DNA from: an uncultured Erysipelotrichaceae bacterium
Lineage (GTDB): Bacteria > Bacillota_I > Bacilli_A > Erysipelotrichales > Erysipelotrichaceae
Length of the DNA stretch: 47,852 bases
NCBI GenBank assembly: GCA_945877255.1
Contig: CAMCRE010000012.1
Location: 1-47,852, forward strand
Direction of reading: 5' to 3'
The notes beneath the pieces are model-generated. The model was not told the origin of the DNA and did not search any database. It worked only from the letters and a program-made list of their open reading frames with translations. This document shows, piece by piece, positions 41,332 to 47,852 of this stretch; position 1 is the stretch's first letter, and each line of letters opens with the position of its first letter. The translations under genes were made by a program, and so were the position numbers.

Positions 41332-42855
41332 TTATTCACCCGCTATTCTTGAATTGACGAGATCATTTAATAAATGTGTTTCATTAATGATTTTTCTATC
41401 TTTTAAAATATCACGTAATAATTTTGCACCATTATCCATTCCTTGACATCCAGCTAAAACAACTAAATCATTTTCATTTACAACATCTAAACCAAAAGCT
41501 ATAGCATCATGTAATTTATCTTTATATGTAAACGAAATGTTGTTTTGCGTTAAATATTCAAAAACAAATTGTTTTTCTTGTTCTGTTACAACATTATTTT
41601 TAATATCAAAATCGGTATAACTTGTTACAATAAAGCGATCAATATGCAGCATATTTTTCCATTTAAGCATCGTATGAAGTACATCATAATTAATATCAGT
41701 ACCTCGACTACCTCTAATCGCCCACACAAAAATTAATTGTTGGTATTGCATCAAAGAAATCGACTTCAACGTTGCATCAACGTTTCCTTCATTCGCGAAG
41801 TGATCGTCATAAACTTTGAATGATTCATCATAAATTAATTGAAATCGACGCTCAACACCACTAAAATCAAAAATACCAGCTTGTACAACTTCCAAATCAA
41901 CGTTTAATACTAACGCTGCCATAATTGCAGAAATAGCGTTTGTGATTGAATGTAATCCACCTGTTTTTAATTTGAAATCAACTCTCTGTGGAAAACAATT
42001 TCCTATTTTTTCATTAATAGCAAGTGTAAATGTTGCATTTTGAACGTCATACTTCTCACAAAAAACAGATGCAGTCGAATCAATTATAGAGTAAGTTAAA
42101 ACTTTCGCTTTTGTTTGTGTTGCTAATTCAAAAACTAAACTATCGTCTTTATTTAAAATAACTACAGCATCTTTTTTTGCTAGTGTCACTAACTTTTTCT
42201 TATGTAAAAAATAATTCTCAAAAGAGCCATGTTGTTCCATATGTTCTTTAGAAATATTATTCATAACCACAATATCAAAATCTACATCTTGTACACGTTT
42301 TAATTCTTGAGACGCTGATGAAACTTCCATTGTGCACACATCAACTTGTTTATTAACCATTTTATGAAATAATGCTTGTAGTTCTTTTGATTCCGGTGTT
42401 GTTAATACCGATTTCTCAATTTCATCTCCCACTTTATTTACAACCGTTCCTAATAAAGCCGTTTTGAAATTGTTTTTGTTTAAAATACTATCTAACATCA
42501 TCGTTGTTGTCGTTTTACCATTCGTTGCAGTTACACCAACAACTTTTATTTTATTAGACGGATAATTTTCAATCACTGCCGACAATTTTGAAAGTGTACT
42601 TCTGGAATCTTTTACTTTTATTTGCGGAATATTTAATTCAGCATTAAATTCATTAACGACTACTGCAACAGCACCTTTTTTAACAGCATCTACAATAAAG
42701 CGGTGTCCATCAGTTTGATAGCCTTTTATCGCCACAAATAAACTATTTTTTGTCACATTTTTAGAGTTATAATCAATTTGATCAATCACAACATTTTCAT
42801 CAACATTAATATAATCTTCATATTCTATACAACTCAATAATTGCTTAAGTAACAT
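41332..42855 (-). CDS. Divergent MurE-like Mur ligase
   Basis: This 507-residue ATP-dependent ligase has a MurE-like N-terminal domain (YNSKNVTKNSLFVAIKGYQTDGHRF), P-loop VTATNGKTTTTMML (about 108-121) and a likely carbamylated Lys near 219-221 (FLHKKKLV). Several MurE hallmarks have changed: EVSSH is EVSSA (177-181), the HxxDH-type motif is ISKEHMEQH, YAHTP is DDHFANEGN (349-357), and the DNP amino-acid loop is replaced by VTSYTDFDIKN (409-419). GVERRFQ/VYDDHFA look more like MurC/Mpl. It may be a paralogue with another amino acid or substrate. It overlaps the arginase gene by 11 bp and is followed by nadK. Confidence 0.75.
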   Translation of the reverse strand: MLLKQLLSCIEYEDYINVDENVVIDQIDYNSKNVTKNSLFVAIKGYQTDGHRFIVDAVKKGAVAVVVNEFNAELNIPQIKVKDSRSTLSKLSAVIENYPSNKIKVVGVTATNGKTTTTMMLDSILNKNNFKTALLGTVVNKVGDEIEKSVLTTPESKELQALFHKMVNKQVDVCTMEVSSASQELKRVQDVDFDIVVMNNISKEHMEQHGSFENYFLHKKKLVTLAKKDAVVILNKDDSLVFELATQTKAKVLTYSIIDSTASVFCEKYDVQNATFTLAINEKIGNCFPQRVDFKLKTGGLHSITNAISAIMAALVLNVDLEVVQAGIFDFSGVERRFQLIYDESFKVYDDHFANEGNVDATLKSISLMQYQQLIFVWAIRGSRGTDINYDVLHTMLKWKNMLHIDRFIVTSYTDFDIKNNVVTEQEKQFVFEYLTQNNISFTYKDKLHDAIAFGLDVVNENDLVVLAGCQGMDNGAKLLRDILKDRKIINETHLLNDLVNSRIAGE

Positions 42856-43759
42856 CGTTATACTCCTTTAAACTTTCTAATATACACGTTATAATCTCCA
42901 TTGTATAATATGCCGTTTGATTGTTGTTATCTATACGTGGATTTAACTCAACTACATCAATGCTATACACTTTTCCAGTTGCGATAATATTTTTAATAAT
43001 GTATTTTAATTGTTCAATATTAAAACCATCTTCTACTGGTGTTCCTGTTCCTGGCACATATTTTTTATCTAATGCGTCAACATCTATTGATAAATGTATT
43101 TTATCAATTTTTTTATTTTCTAATTCGGTTAATGCAGTTTTTATTATATTTTCTAATCCTTTTTCATGAATTTTTGGCATATCAAACAAATTAACTCGAT
43201 ATTTATCACAAATTTCATATTCTCCTGAATCAATATCTCTTGCACCAACAATAAATATATTTTCTGGATTTAATTTTTTTTCTTTATAAATTTTAGTAAA
43301 TTCACTATCACCTAATCCACATGCAAAAGCTAACGGCATACCGTGGGCATTTTTGGTGAATGATGTGTGTTCGGTATTAATATCACAATGTGCATCTATC
43401 CAAAACACACCTAAATTTTCGCTGTTTTGAATACTTCCCATAATCGAACCTAATCCTAAAACGTGATCACCGCCTAAAATTAATGTGATAGGCGTATTTT
43501 TAGTACACTCGTCAACTGTTTTTGCTAAGTTTTTGTTTATTAGTAAATTTTCATCATGATATTTGATTAATTCATTTTTATCTAATTTATTAATTTCAGA
43601 AGCAATTGGAATATATATTTCATTAATGTGATTTATTTCAAAACCGTATTTTTTTATTAGTTCATATAAGCCCATCTCTTCAATTTTACGTGGACCGTAC
43701 TCTACTCCTGATTTAGAAGAACCGTACATTACAGGCACTTTTATTACATTTATTTTCAT
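42845..43759 (-). CDS. rocF: Arginase-family ureohydrolase (probably arginase)
   Basis: This 304-residue Mn-dependent enzyme should split arginine into ornithine and urea. The metal motifs are LILGGDHVLGLGS, WIDAHCDINTEHTSFTKNAH and LSIDVDALDKKYVPGTGTP. The TSFTKNAHGMPLAFA region is the arginase-type loop rather than agmatinase. ATG 43759 has GAGGTG four bases upstream; an in-frame GTG at 43771 overlaps that SD. It is the first gene in an operon with the MurE-like ligase and nadK. No urease or arginine transporter genes are nearby. Confidence 0.88.
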   Translation of the reverse strand: MKINVIKVPVMYGSSKSGVEYGPRKIEEMGLYELIKKYGFEINHINEIYIPIASEINKLDKNELIKYHDENLLINKNLAKTVDECTKNTPITLILGGDHVLGLGSIMGSIQNSENLGVFWIDAHCDINTEHTSFTKNAHGMPLAFACGLGDSEFTKIYKEKKLNPENIFIVGARDIDSGEYEICDKYRVNLFDMPKIHEKGLENIIKTALTELENKKIDKIHLSIDVDALDKKYVPGTGTPVEDGFNIEQLKYIIKNIIATGKVYSIDVVELNPRIDNNNQTAYYTMEIITCILESLKEYNDVT

Positions 43760-43846
43760 ATAACACCTCACAACTATTATACCACAATTAATTTCTAAAA
43801 TGAAAAATTAGTTTATTTTTGGTATAATAATTTAAGAGGTGGTAAA
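43760..43846. promoter_or_regulatory. Divergent promoter region, arginase and CYTH gene
   Basis: The 87-bp gap holds TATAAT at 43823-43828 for the rightward gene and a GGTATAAT element on the minus strand just ahead of the arginase SD. Neither has a strong -35. No clear operator is visible. Confidence 0.5.
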
Positions 43847-44395
43847 ATGCAATACCAAATAGAAAAAGAATTTAAAGTGTTATTAACTGAAAAGCAATAT
43901 AATTTTTTTAAAAACAATGAATATAAACATATTCAATCATTTCATCAAAAAAATGTGTATTATGATACATTGAACAATGATTTATCTAAGCGAAAAATCG
44001 CACTGAGAATCAGAACGGTGTTTAATCAAAAATTTATTACTATAAAATATTATGAAAACAATGATTTAATTGAAATTGAAAAAGAAGTTTTCGTTGAAAA
44101 CCCTTTTTTAGATGACTTCAATGTGCGTGAAACATTAAAAAAACTAGCAATCACAAACAATCTTTTTCCTGTTGTTACTATTCATACAGAGCGAATATTA
44201 GTAAAAGGAGAATATGCCGAAGTGTGTGTAGACAAAAATACATTTGATGATAATTCTGTTGATTATGAATTAGAATATGAAGTTAAAAAACCGCACGATG
44301 ATATTGTTGTTTTTCAATCGATTTTAAATAAAGTACATATCACATATTCAAAAAATTGTGCTTCTAAATTAGCACGTGCATTGGTGAAAAAATGA
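43847..44395 (+). CDS. CYTH-domain phosphatase-like protein
   Basis: This 182-residue tunnel-fold protein has the CYTH signature EKEFK at residues 6-10 (ExExK), arginines in ALRIRT and Lys/Glu pairs in TIKYYENNDL, IEIEKEV and ELEYEVKK lining the tunnel. Related proteins are inorganic triphosphatases, thiamine triphosphatase or adenylate cyclase type IV. In Firmicutes it is usually assigned triphosphatase activity. It overlaps the next gene by 4 bp (ATGA). Its exact substrate is unknown. Confidence 0.85.
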   Translation: MQYQIEKEFKVLLTEKQYNFFKNNEYKHIQSFHQKNVYYDTLNNDLSKRKIALRIRTVFNQKFITIKYYENNDLIEIEKEVFVENPFLDDFNVRETLKKLAITNNLFPVVTIHTERILVKGEYAEVCVDKNTFDDNSVDYELEYEVKKPHDDIVVFQSILNKVHITYSKNCASKLARALVKK

Positions 44396-45126
44396 TTGGA
44401 TTAAGAGTATTGAAATCTGGTGTAGCTGTCTTTTTAGCTGCCGTTGTTTCTGATTTATTAAATTTTTCAACACCTTTTTTTGCGTGTATGACTGCTTTTA
44501 TTTCTATGGAAAAAACTTTATTAACATCACTTCAATTAGGAAAAAATCGTGTTCTTGGAACAGCAATAGGTGCTGTTGTTGGTGGTTTGCTTTCGTTCTA
44601 TTTCCCAGGAAATAAAATTGTTGCTGGTATTGCGGTCATGATTTGTATTAAAATCTGCACAAAATTAAAATTACATGGTGCAATTTTCATTAGTGGGATT
44701 GTTTGTATTGCGTGTTTAATACATAATAAATCTATTAGTGGTATTGAATATGCATTTGATAGAACATTACATACATTTGTGGGGATGGTTATTTCCATAA
44801 TGTTAAATGTACTCCTATTACCTTATTACAATATTTCTCGTCTAGCACAACTTCAAGACAAATTAATTTCTGCTATAAAATCACAAGATTTTGGTAAAAT
44901 CGAACAAAGTTTTGTTTGTTTTAAAGAAAATGTTGAACTTTATAGAAATGAAATTTTAAAAAAATCAAAAAAAATTGTAATTGAAAAATATTATAACAAT
45001 CTCTCTTCTTTTGAAAAAATATACGATATTTTTAAAGTTCTAAATTCAATTGATGATGTTAATACATCTGAAGTTTTAAATAAAAAAATCAATCAATACT
45101 TGAAACAAATTGATTCTAATATTTAA
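44392..45126 (+). CDS. Aromatic acid exporter-like membrane protein
   Basis: This 244-residue protein has an N-terminal membrane domain (about residues 1-142, roughly five to six helices) in the ArAE/FUSC style: MIGLRVLKSGVAVFLAAV, FFACMTAFISMEKT and GKNRVLGTAIGAVVGGLLS. A helical cytoplasmic region (145-244) follows. Family proteins are often about 320-360 residues, so this one is short at the C-terminus, though it has an intact stop. It starts in the CYTH stop. A Noc-box-like palindrome lies in its coding sequence. Confidence 0.78.
   Translation: MIGLRVLKSGVAVFLAAVVSDLLNFSTPFFACMTAFISMEKTLLTSLQLGKNRVLGTAIGAVVGGLLSFYFPGNKIVAGIAVMICIKICTKLKLHGAIFISGIVCIACLIHNKSISGIEYAFDRTLHTFVGMVISIMLNVLLLPYYNISRLAQLQDKLISAIKSQDFGKIEQSFVCFKENVELYRNEILKKSKKIVIEKYYNNLSSFEKIYDIFKVLNSIDDVNTSEVLNKKINQYLKQIDSNI
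44600..44613. promoter_or_regulatory. Noc-box-like palindrome 3
   Basis: ATTTCCCAGGAAAT is the exact reverse complement of the site at 29441 and one base from the B. subtilis Noc site. It lies inside the exporter-like gene, as Noc sites often do. Confidence 0.55.
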
Positions 45127-45146
45127 ATAAAACATTAAAAACTAAT

Positions 45147-45215
45147 AAAAGAACATGTCCGATTTTAACTGAACACATTTATTTTGGTGTCTAGTTTCTG
45201 ATGACATATTCTTTT
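45147..45215. other. Long imperfect hairpin between converging genes
   Basis: AAAAGAACATGTC (45147-45159) can pair at 12 of 13 positions with GACATATTCTTTT (45203-45215). Inside, AACT/AGTT and ACAC/GTGT may extend the stem. It lies between the exporter-like gene and the leftward paralogue cluster, so a bidirectional terminator is the simplest reading. It could also be a mobile palindromic unit. Confidence 0.5.
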
Positions 45216-45229
45216 ATTTAAATATATAA

Positions 45230-45742
45230 CTACTTAAACTTATCTTGATAAATCAAATTAAATAACCATTGTAAATTGATAAGTGGTTCTGATTGTGTAT
45301 TGACTATCGGAGATAATAACTTATCTATTTTTGCGATAATTTCTTCTTTGTTCACTTTTGAAATGTCGATACTTTTATATTCATTAAAATCAAAAGCATG
45401 TAATAACCTGAAGTTTTTATTAAAGGCATAGGAAGTGTCTTTCCCATCTGAATAAATATACTCTGTTTCTTCGTCATATGAATTTCCAAATGTTTCATAA
45501 TTGTTTGTGTACTTCATCACAACTTTTGTTCCATCAATTTTATACTCTATCCCATCAATATCTGGTTTAATAATTGAATCTAAATTTTCAATCAACATTA
45601 TCCATTCAGGATGTTGCCCTTCTCCTCTTGGCATATTCTTTGCATAATATACAGAATTTGTTTTTAAATTTTCAATAACTAAAAACAATAAAATTAGACT
45701 TATACCTAAAAATATTAGTATTCTTTTGAATATTCTTTTCAT
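45230..45742 (-). CDS. Small membrane-anchored protein, tandem paralogue 1 (possible immunity protein)
   Basis: The 170-residue protein has a basic start and one hydrophobic helix (about 8-24) and then faces outward. A conserved motif follows (NSVYYAKNMPRGEGQHPE) and the C-terminus is NLQWLFNLIYQDKFK. It is almost identical to paralogue 3 (46255-46770) and more distant from paralogue 2. SD AAGGTAAG is seven bases ahead. No family recognised. Tandem multiplication behind a large basic membrane protein suggests immunity function, by inference only. Confidence 0.65.
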   Translation of the reverse strand: MKRIFKRILIFLGISLILLFLVIENLKTNSVYYAKNMPRGEGQHPEWIMLIENLDSIIKPDIDGIEYKIDGTKVVMKYTNNYETFGNSYDEETEYIYSDGKDTSYAFNKNFRLLHAFDFNEYKSIDISKVNKEEIIAKIDKLLSPIVNTQSEPLINLQWLFNLIYQDKFK

Positions 45743-45755
45743 TTCTTACCTTCTT

Positions 45756-46241
45756 TTATTTAAATTGATCTTGGTAAATCAAATTAAATAACCATTGTAA
45801 GTTGATAAGCGGTTTCTTTTGGTTATCAATAATTGGTTGTAATAATTTTCTTATATTAAACATTACTGTTTTTTCTTCGTTAAAGTCTACTTTATAACTC
45901 CTTAAAATAGACATCTCAGTTGCATCAATAATATTAAGATTCTTATTTAATAAGTACGAAATACCATTATCTGCAAAAATAAATTCTGTATCACCACTAG
46001 TACTTATTATTAAATTTTGCCTATTTGTTATACTAACGTTTCCATCAAAATCAAAACTTAAATCATTAGTATCAGAAATATATAGATATTTTAAATTAAT
46101 TATCGCCATAACTAACTCAGGATGTTGTCCTGCTCCTCTTGGCATATTCTTTGCATAATATACAGAATTTGCTTTTATATTATAATAAACTAAAAACACT
46201 GCAATTATAATAATCCATATTCTTGTTAATATTTTTCTCAT
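45756..46241 (-). CDS. Small membrane-anchored protein, tandem paralogue 2
   Basis: This 161-residue relative of the flanking genes has an N-terminal helix (about 5-20), the shared block NSVYYAKNMPRGAGQHPE and C-terminus NLQWLFNLIYQDQFK. The middle differs strongly (SDTNDLSFDFDGNVSITNR, ISTSGDTEFIFADNG) while keeping the same arrangement of Tyr/Phe-rich strands. It uses the same type of SD (AAGGTAAG). The variable middle with conserved ends is what one expects of proteins recognising different variants of a partner. Confidence 0.65.
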   Translation of the reverse strand: MRKILTRIWIIIIAVFLVYYNIKANSVYYAKNMPRGAGQHPELVMAIINLKYLYISDTNDLSFDFDGNVSITNRQNLIISTSGDTEFIFADNGISYLLNKNLNIIDATEMSILRSYKVDFNEEKTVMFNIRKLLQPIIDNQKKPLINLQWLFNLIYQDQFK

Positions 46242-46254
46242 TTCTTACCTTCTG

Positions 46255-46770
46255 TTATTTAAATTCATCTTGATAAATCAAATTAAATAACCATTGTAAA
46301 TTGATGATAAGCGGTTCTGATTGTGTATTGACTATCGGAGATAATAACTTATCTATTTTTGCGATAATTTCTTCTTTGTTCACTTTTGAAATGTCGATAC
46401 TTTTATATTCATTAAAATCAAAAGCATGTAATAACCTGAAGTTTTTATTAAAGGCATAGGAAGTGTCTTTCCCATCTGAATAAATATACTCTGTTTCTTC
46501 GTCATATGAATTTCCAAATGTTTCATAATTGTTTGTGTACTTCATCACAACTTTTGTTCCATCAATTTTATACTCTATCCCATCAATATCTGGTTTAATA
46601 ATTGAATCTAAATTTTCAATCAACATTATCCATTCAGGATGTTGCCCTTCTCCTCTTGGCATATTCTTTGCATAATATACAGAATTTGTTTTTAAATTTT
46701 CAATAACTAAAAACAATAAAATTAGACTTATACCTAAAAATATTAGTATTCTTTTGAATATTCTTTTCAT
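46255..46770 (-). CDS. Small membrane-anchored protein, tandem paralogue 3
   Basis: This 171-residue protein is nearly identical to paralogue 1, differing by one inserted codon near the 3' end (SEPLIINLQW against SEPLINLQW), a DEFK/DKFK change and silent differences. Its start has GGAGA eight bases upstream, overlapping the stop of the preceding large gene, so the two are translationally coupled. The 3' part around AAGCGG matches paralogue 2 rather than paralogue 1, a trace of mosaic exchange. Confidence 0.65.
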   Translation of the reverse strand: MKRIFKRILIFLGISLILLFLVIENLKTNSVYYAKNMPRGEGQHPEWIMLIENLDSIIKPDIDGIEYKIDGTKVVMKYTNNYETFGNSYDEETEYIYSDGKDTSYAFNKNFRLLHAFDFNEYKSIDISKVNKEEIIAKIDKLLSPIVNTQSEPLIINLQWLFNLIYQDEFK

Positions 46771-46782
46771 TTCATATTTCTC

Positions 46783-47852
46783 CTATCTTTTTCCAAATAA
46801 TTTATTAAAAATATTTCCAATTGGTTTAATGATATTTTTGTTTATAAAATTACCAACAGGTTTTATAACCTTGTTGTAAATTGGTTGAACTAATGTATTG
46901 TAAACAGGTTTTACTATTTTATGACTAATAAAATGCTTAACCTTTTTTATAGTCTGCACTATTTTTTTACTAGTTCGTTTAATTATTTTTTGAACATGTT
47001 TTTTAATTACCTTAATTTTATGAGGTATATTGATAATACTTTTTTTAACTTTTTCACTTATCTTTTTAATTGATGATTTTGTTTTAGTGTTAAATTTTAA
47101 TATTGCATTTTTTATATTTTGTGATGTATTGACTATACGCGTTTTAACACTTGAATATATGTGGTTTAATTGTGGCTTAATATGTTCGTATATCTTTTTA
47201 GACATTAAATACAATGCACCTAGTGTTGCAAATGTTGCTCCCATCAACCATGCCAAATAATCTTTTCTTGTTCGATGATGTTTTTTCGCTTTTATTTCTA
47301 GCGTTTCATTATAAAATTGTGAACGATATTTATCTAAGTTTTCAATATGATAGTATTTCTCTATTCGCTCATCAAGTGTATAGTCTTTAAATTTTGGATG
47401 ATATTTTAAAATATATGCATCTTGATTAGATTTTACATCTTTTTCGTTGATAGTTGTGAGTTGATCTCCAACCATTGAATTTAACTGAAAAAATGTGTCT
47501 TTTGGTGGCACACCTTTTAAGTTAAATCCTACCACAAATTTTATCGCTTCTTTCAACCACACACTTTTTTCTGATGTTGCAAGTGGTGCAGCTAAATGTG
47601 GGAAGTCTATTTTGTAATCATCATTGTTATAGATTTTTTTTATTAATTCTTCCATTTTACTACTTAAATACTTTGGCGTTTCTCCAAAATCATTCGTTAA
47701 ACTCTGCAAAAAATCATCATGGTAAACTTCATACGCAATTGCATTCGCTATTATATGATTAATCTTATTAAAATTGTCTGGATATTTTTCTTTTGCGTCT
47801 TTGGCAACAGACTTGATATAATTAAAGAAAGTTTCTTTTTCTTCTTTTGTCA
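46783..47852 (-). CDS. Large basic membrane protein, toxin-like, 5' end at the window edge
   Basis: The frame stays open to the right edge; the last bases read (?)TG-ACA-AAA-GAA, so the start may be an ATG right at the edge, giving about 356 residues. The N-terminal half is soluble and alpha-helical (EYVY-like helices, HLAAPLATSEKSVWLKEA, FQLNSMVGDQL). One transmembrane helix lies after RKDYLAW (LMGATFATLGALYLM). The rest, about 140 residues, is very Lys-rich and helical, with repeats of the type KPVYNTLVQPIYNKVIKPVG. It lacks an evident signal peptide. The FPHLAAPLAT stretch recalls secreted LXG/type VII effector-like proteins from memory. It is first in an operon with three immunity-like paralogues. 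Confidence 0.55.
   Translation of the reverse strand, partial: TKEEKETFFNYIKSVAKDAKEKYPDNFNKINHIIANAIAYEVYHDDFLQSLTNDFGETPKYLSSKMEELIKKIYNNDDYKIDFPHLAAPLATSEKSVWLKEAIKFVVGFNLKGVPPKDTFFQLNSMVGDQLTTINEKDVKSNQDAYILKYHPKFKDYTLDERIEKYYHIENLDKYRSQFYNETLEIKAKKHHRTRKDYLAWLMGATFATLGALYLMSKKIYEHIKPQLNHIYSSVKTRIVNTSQNIKNAILKFNTKTKSSIKKISEKVKKSIINIPHKIKVIKKHVQKIIKRTSKKIVQTIKKVKHFISHKIVKPVYNTLVQPIYNKVIKPVGNFINKNIIKPIGNIFNKLFGKR

Overview
The window is AT-rich, densely coded DNA from a low-GC Gram-positive bacterium. Evidence for Bacilli is an rsmG-noc-parA-parB block (Noc is typical of Bacillales and relatives), Rex, a CiaRH-like two-component system, FemABX-type peptidoglycan branching enzymes, strong GGAGG ribosome binding sites and many hairpin-T terminators. 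A Gemella-like organism fits best, but I infer this from gene content and memory only. I see no rRNA, tRNA, CRISPR array, transposase or integrase.

Layout. (1) 1-4040: small unknown genes, then htrA divergent from a CiaR/CiaH-like pair; the htrA promoter carries an exact CiaR-type direct repeat. (2) 4044-16598: a glycosaminoglycan (hyaluronan) utilisation locus. Leftward: oligosaccharide lyase, mannose-family PTS EIID, EIIC and EIIB, and unsaturated glucuronyl hydrolase, with a LacI-family regulator beyond. Rightward: KDPG aldolase, KDG kinase, DhuD, DhuI and a secreted PL8 hyaluronate lyase. Two palindromic operators sit in the divergent promoters. The set can cut hyaluronan outside the cell, import disaccharides, split them and carry the uronate to pyruvate and glyceraldehyde 3-phosphate. 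No EIIA is present. (3) 16639-20566: brnQ, and divergently two tandem femX-like genes behind a promoter whose spacer is a (TA)10 tract; the genes share 471 identical bp.

(4) 20570-29454: a leftward run of ten tightly packed genes, rex-asnS-amidase-like-rsmG-noc-parA-parB-flavodiiron protein-tpx-HAD phosphatase, behind a promoter overlapped by a Rex-like operator. Three Noc-box-like palindromes occur in the window. (5) 29528-35179: a frameshifted MoaF-like pseudogene, a secreted GH3 NagZ-like enzyme, and a four-gene cassette of a small secreted protein plus an ABC transporter. (6) 35177-37894: tsaE-tsaB-rimI-tsaD (t6A synthesis) and a small membrane protein. (7) 38164-45126: metG and a membrane-anchored nuclease; then leftward arginase, a divergent MurE-like ligase and NAD kinase; then rightward a CYTH phosphatase and an aromatic acid exporter-like protein.

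(8) 45230-47852: three tandem paralogues of a small membrane-anchored protein behind a large basic membrane protein that runs off the window. This looks like a toxin with multiplied immunity genes. With the secreted-protein/ABC cassette, the (TA)n femX promoter and the arginase/MurE-like pair, it is the best candidate for undescribed biology here.
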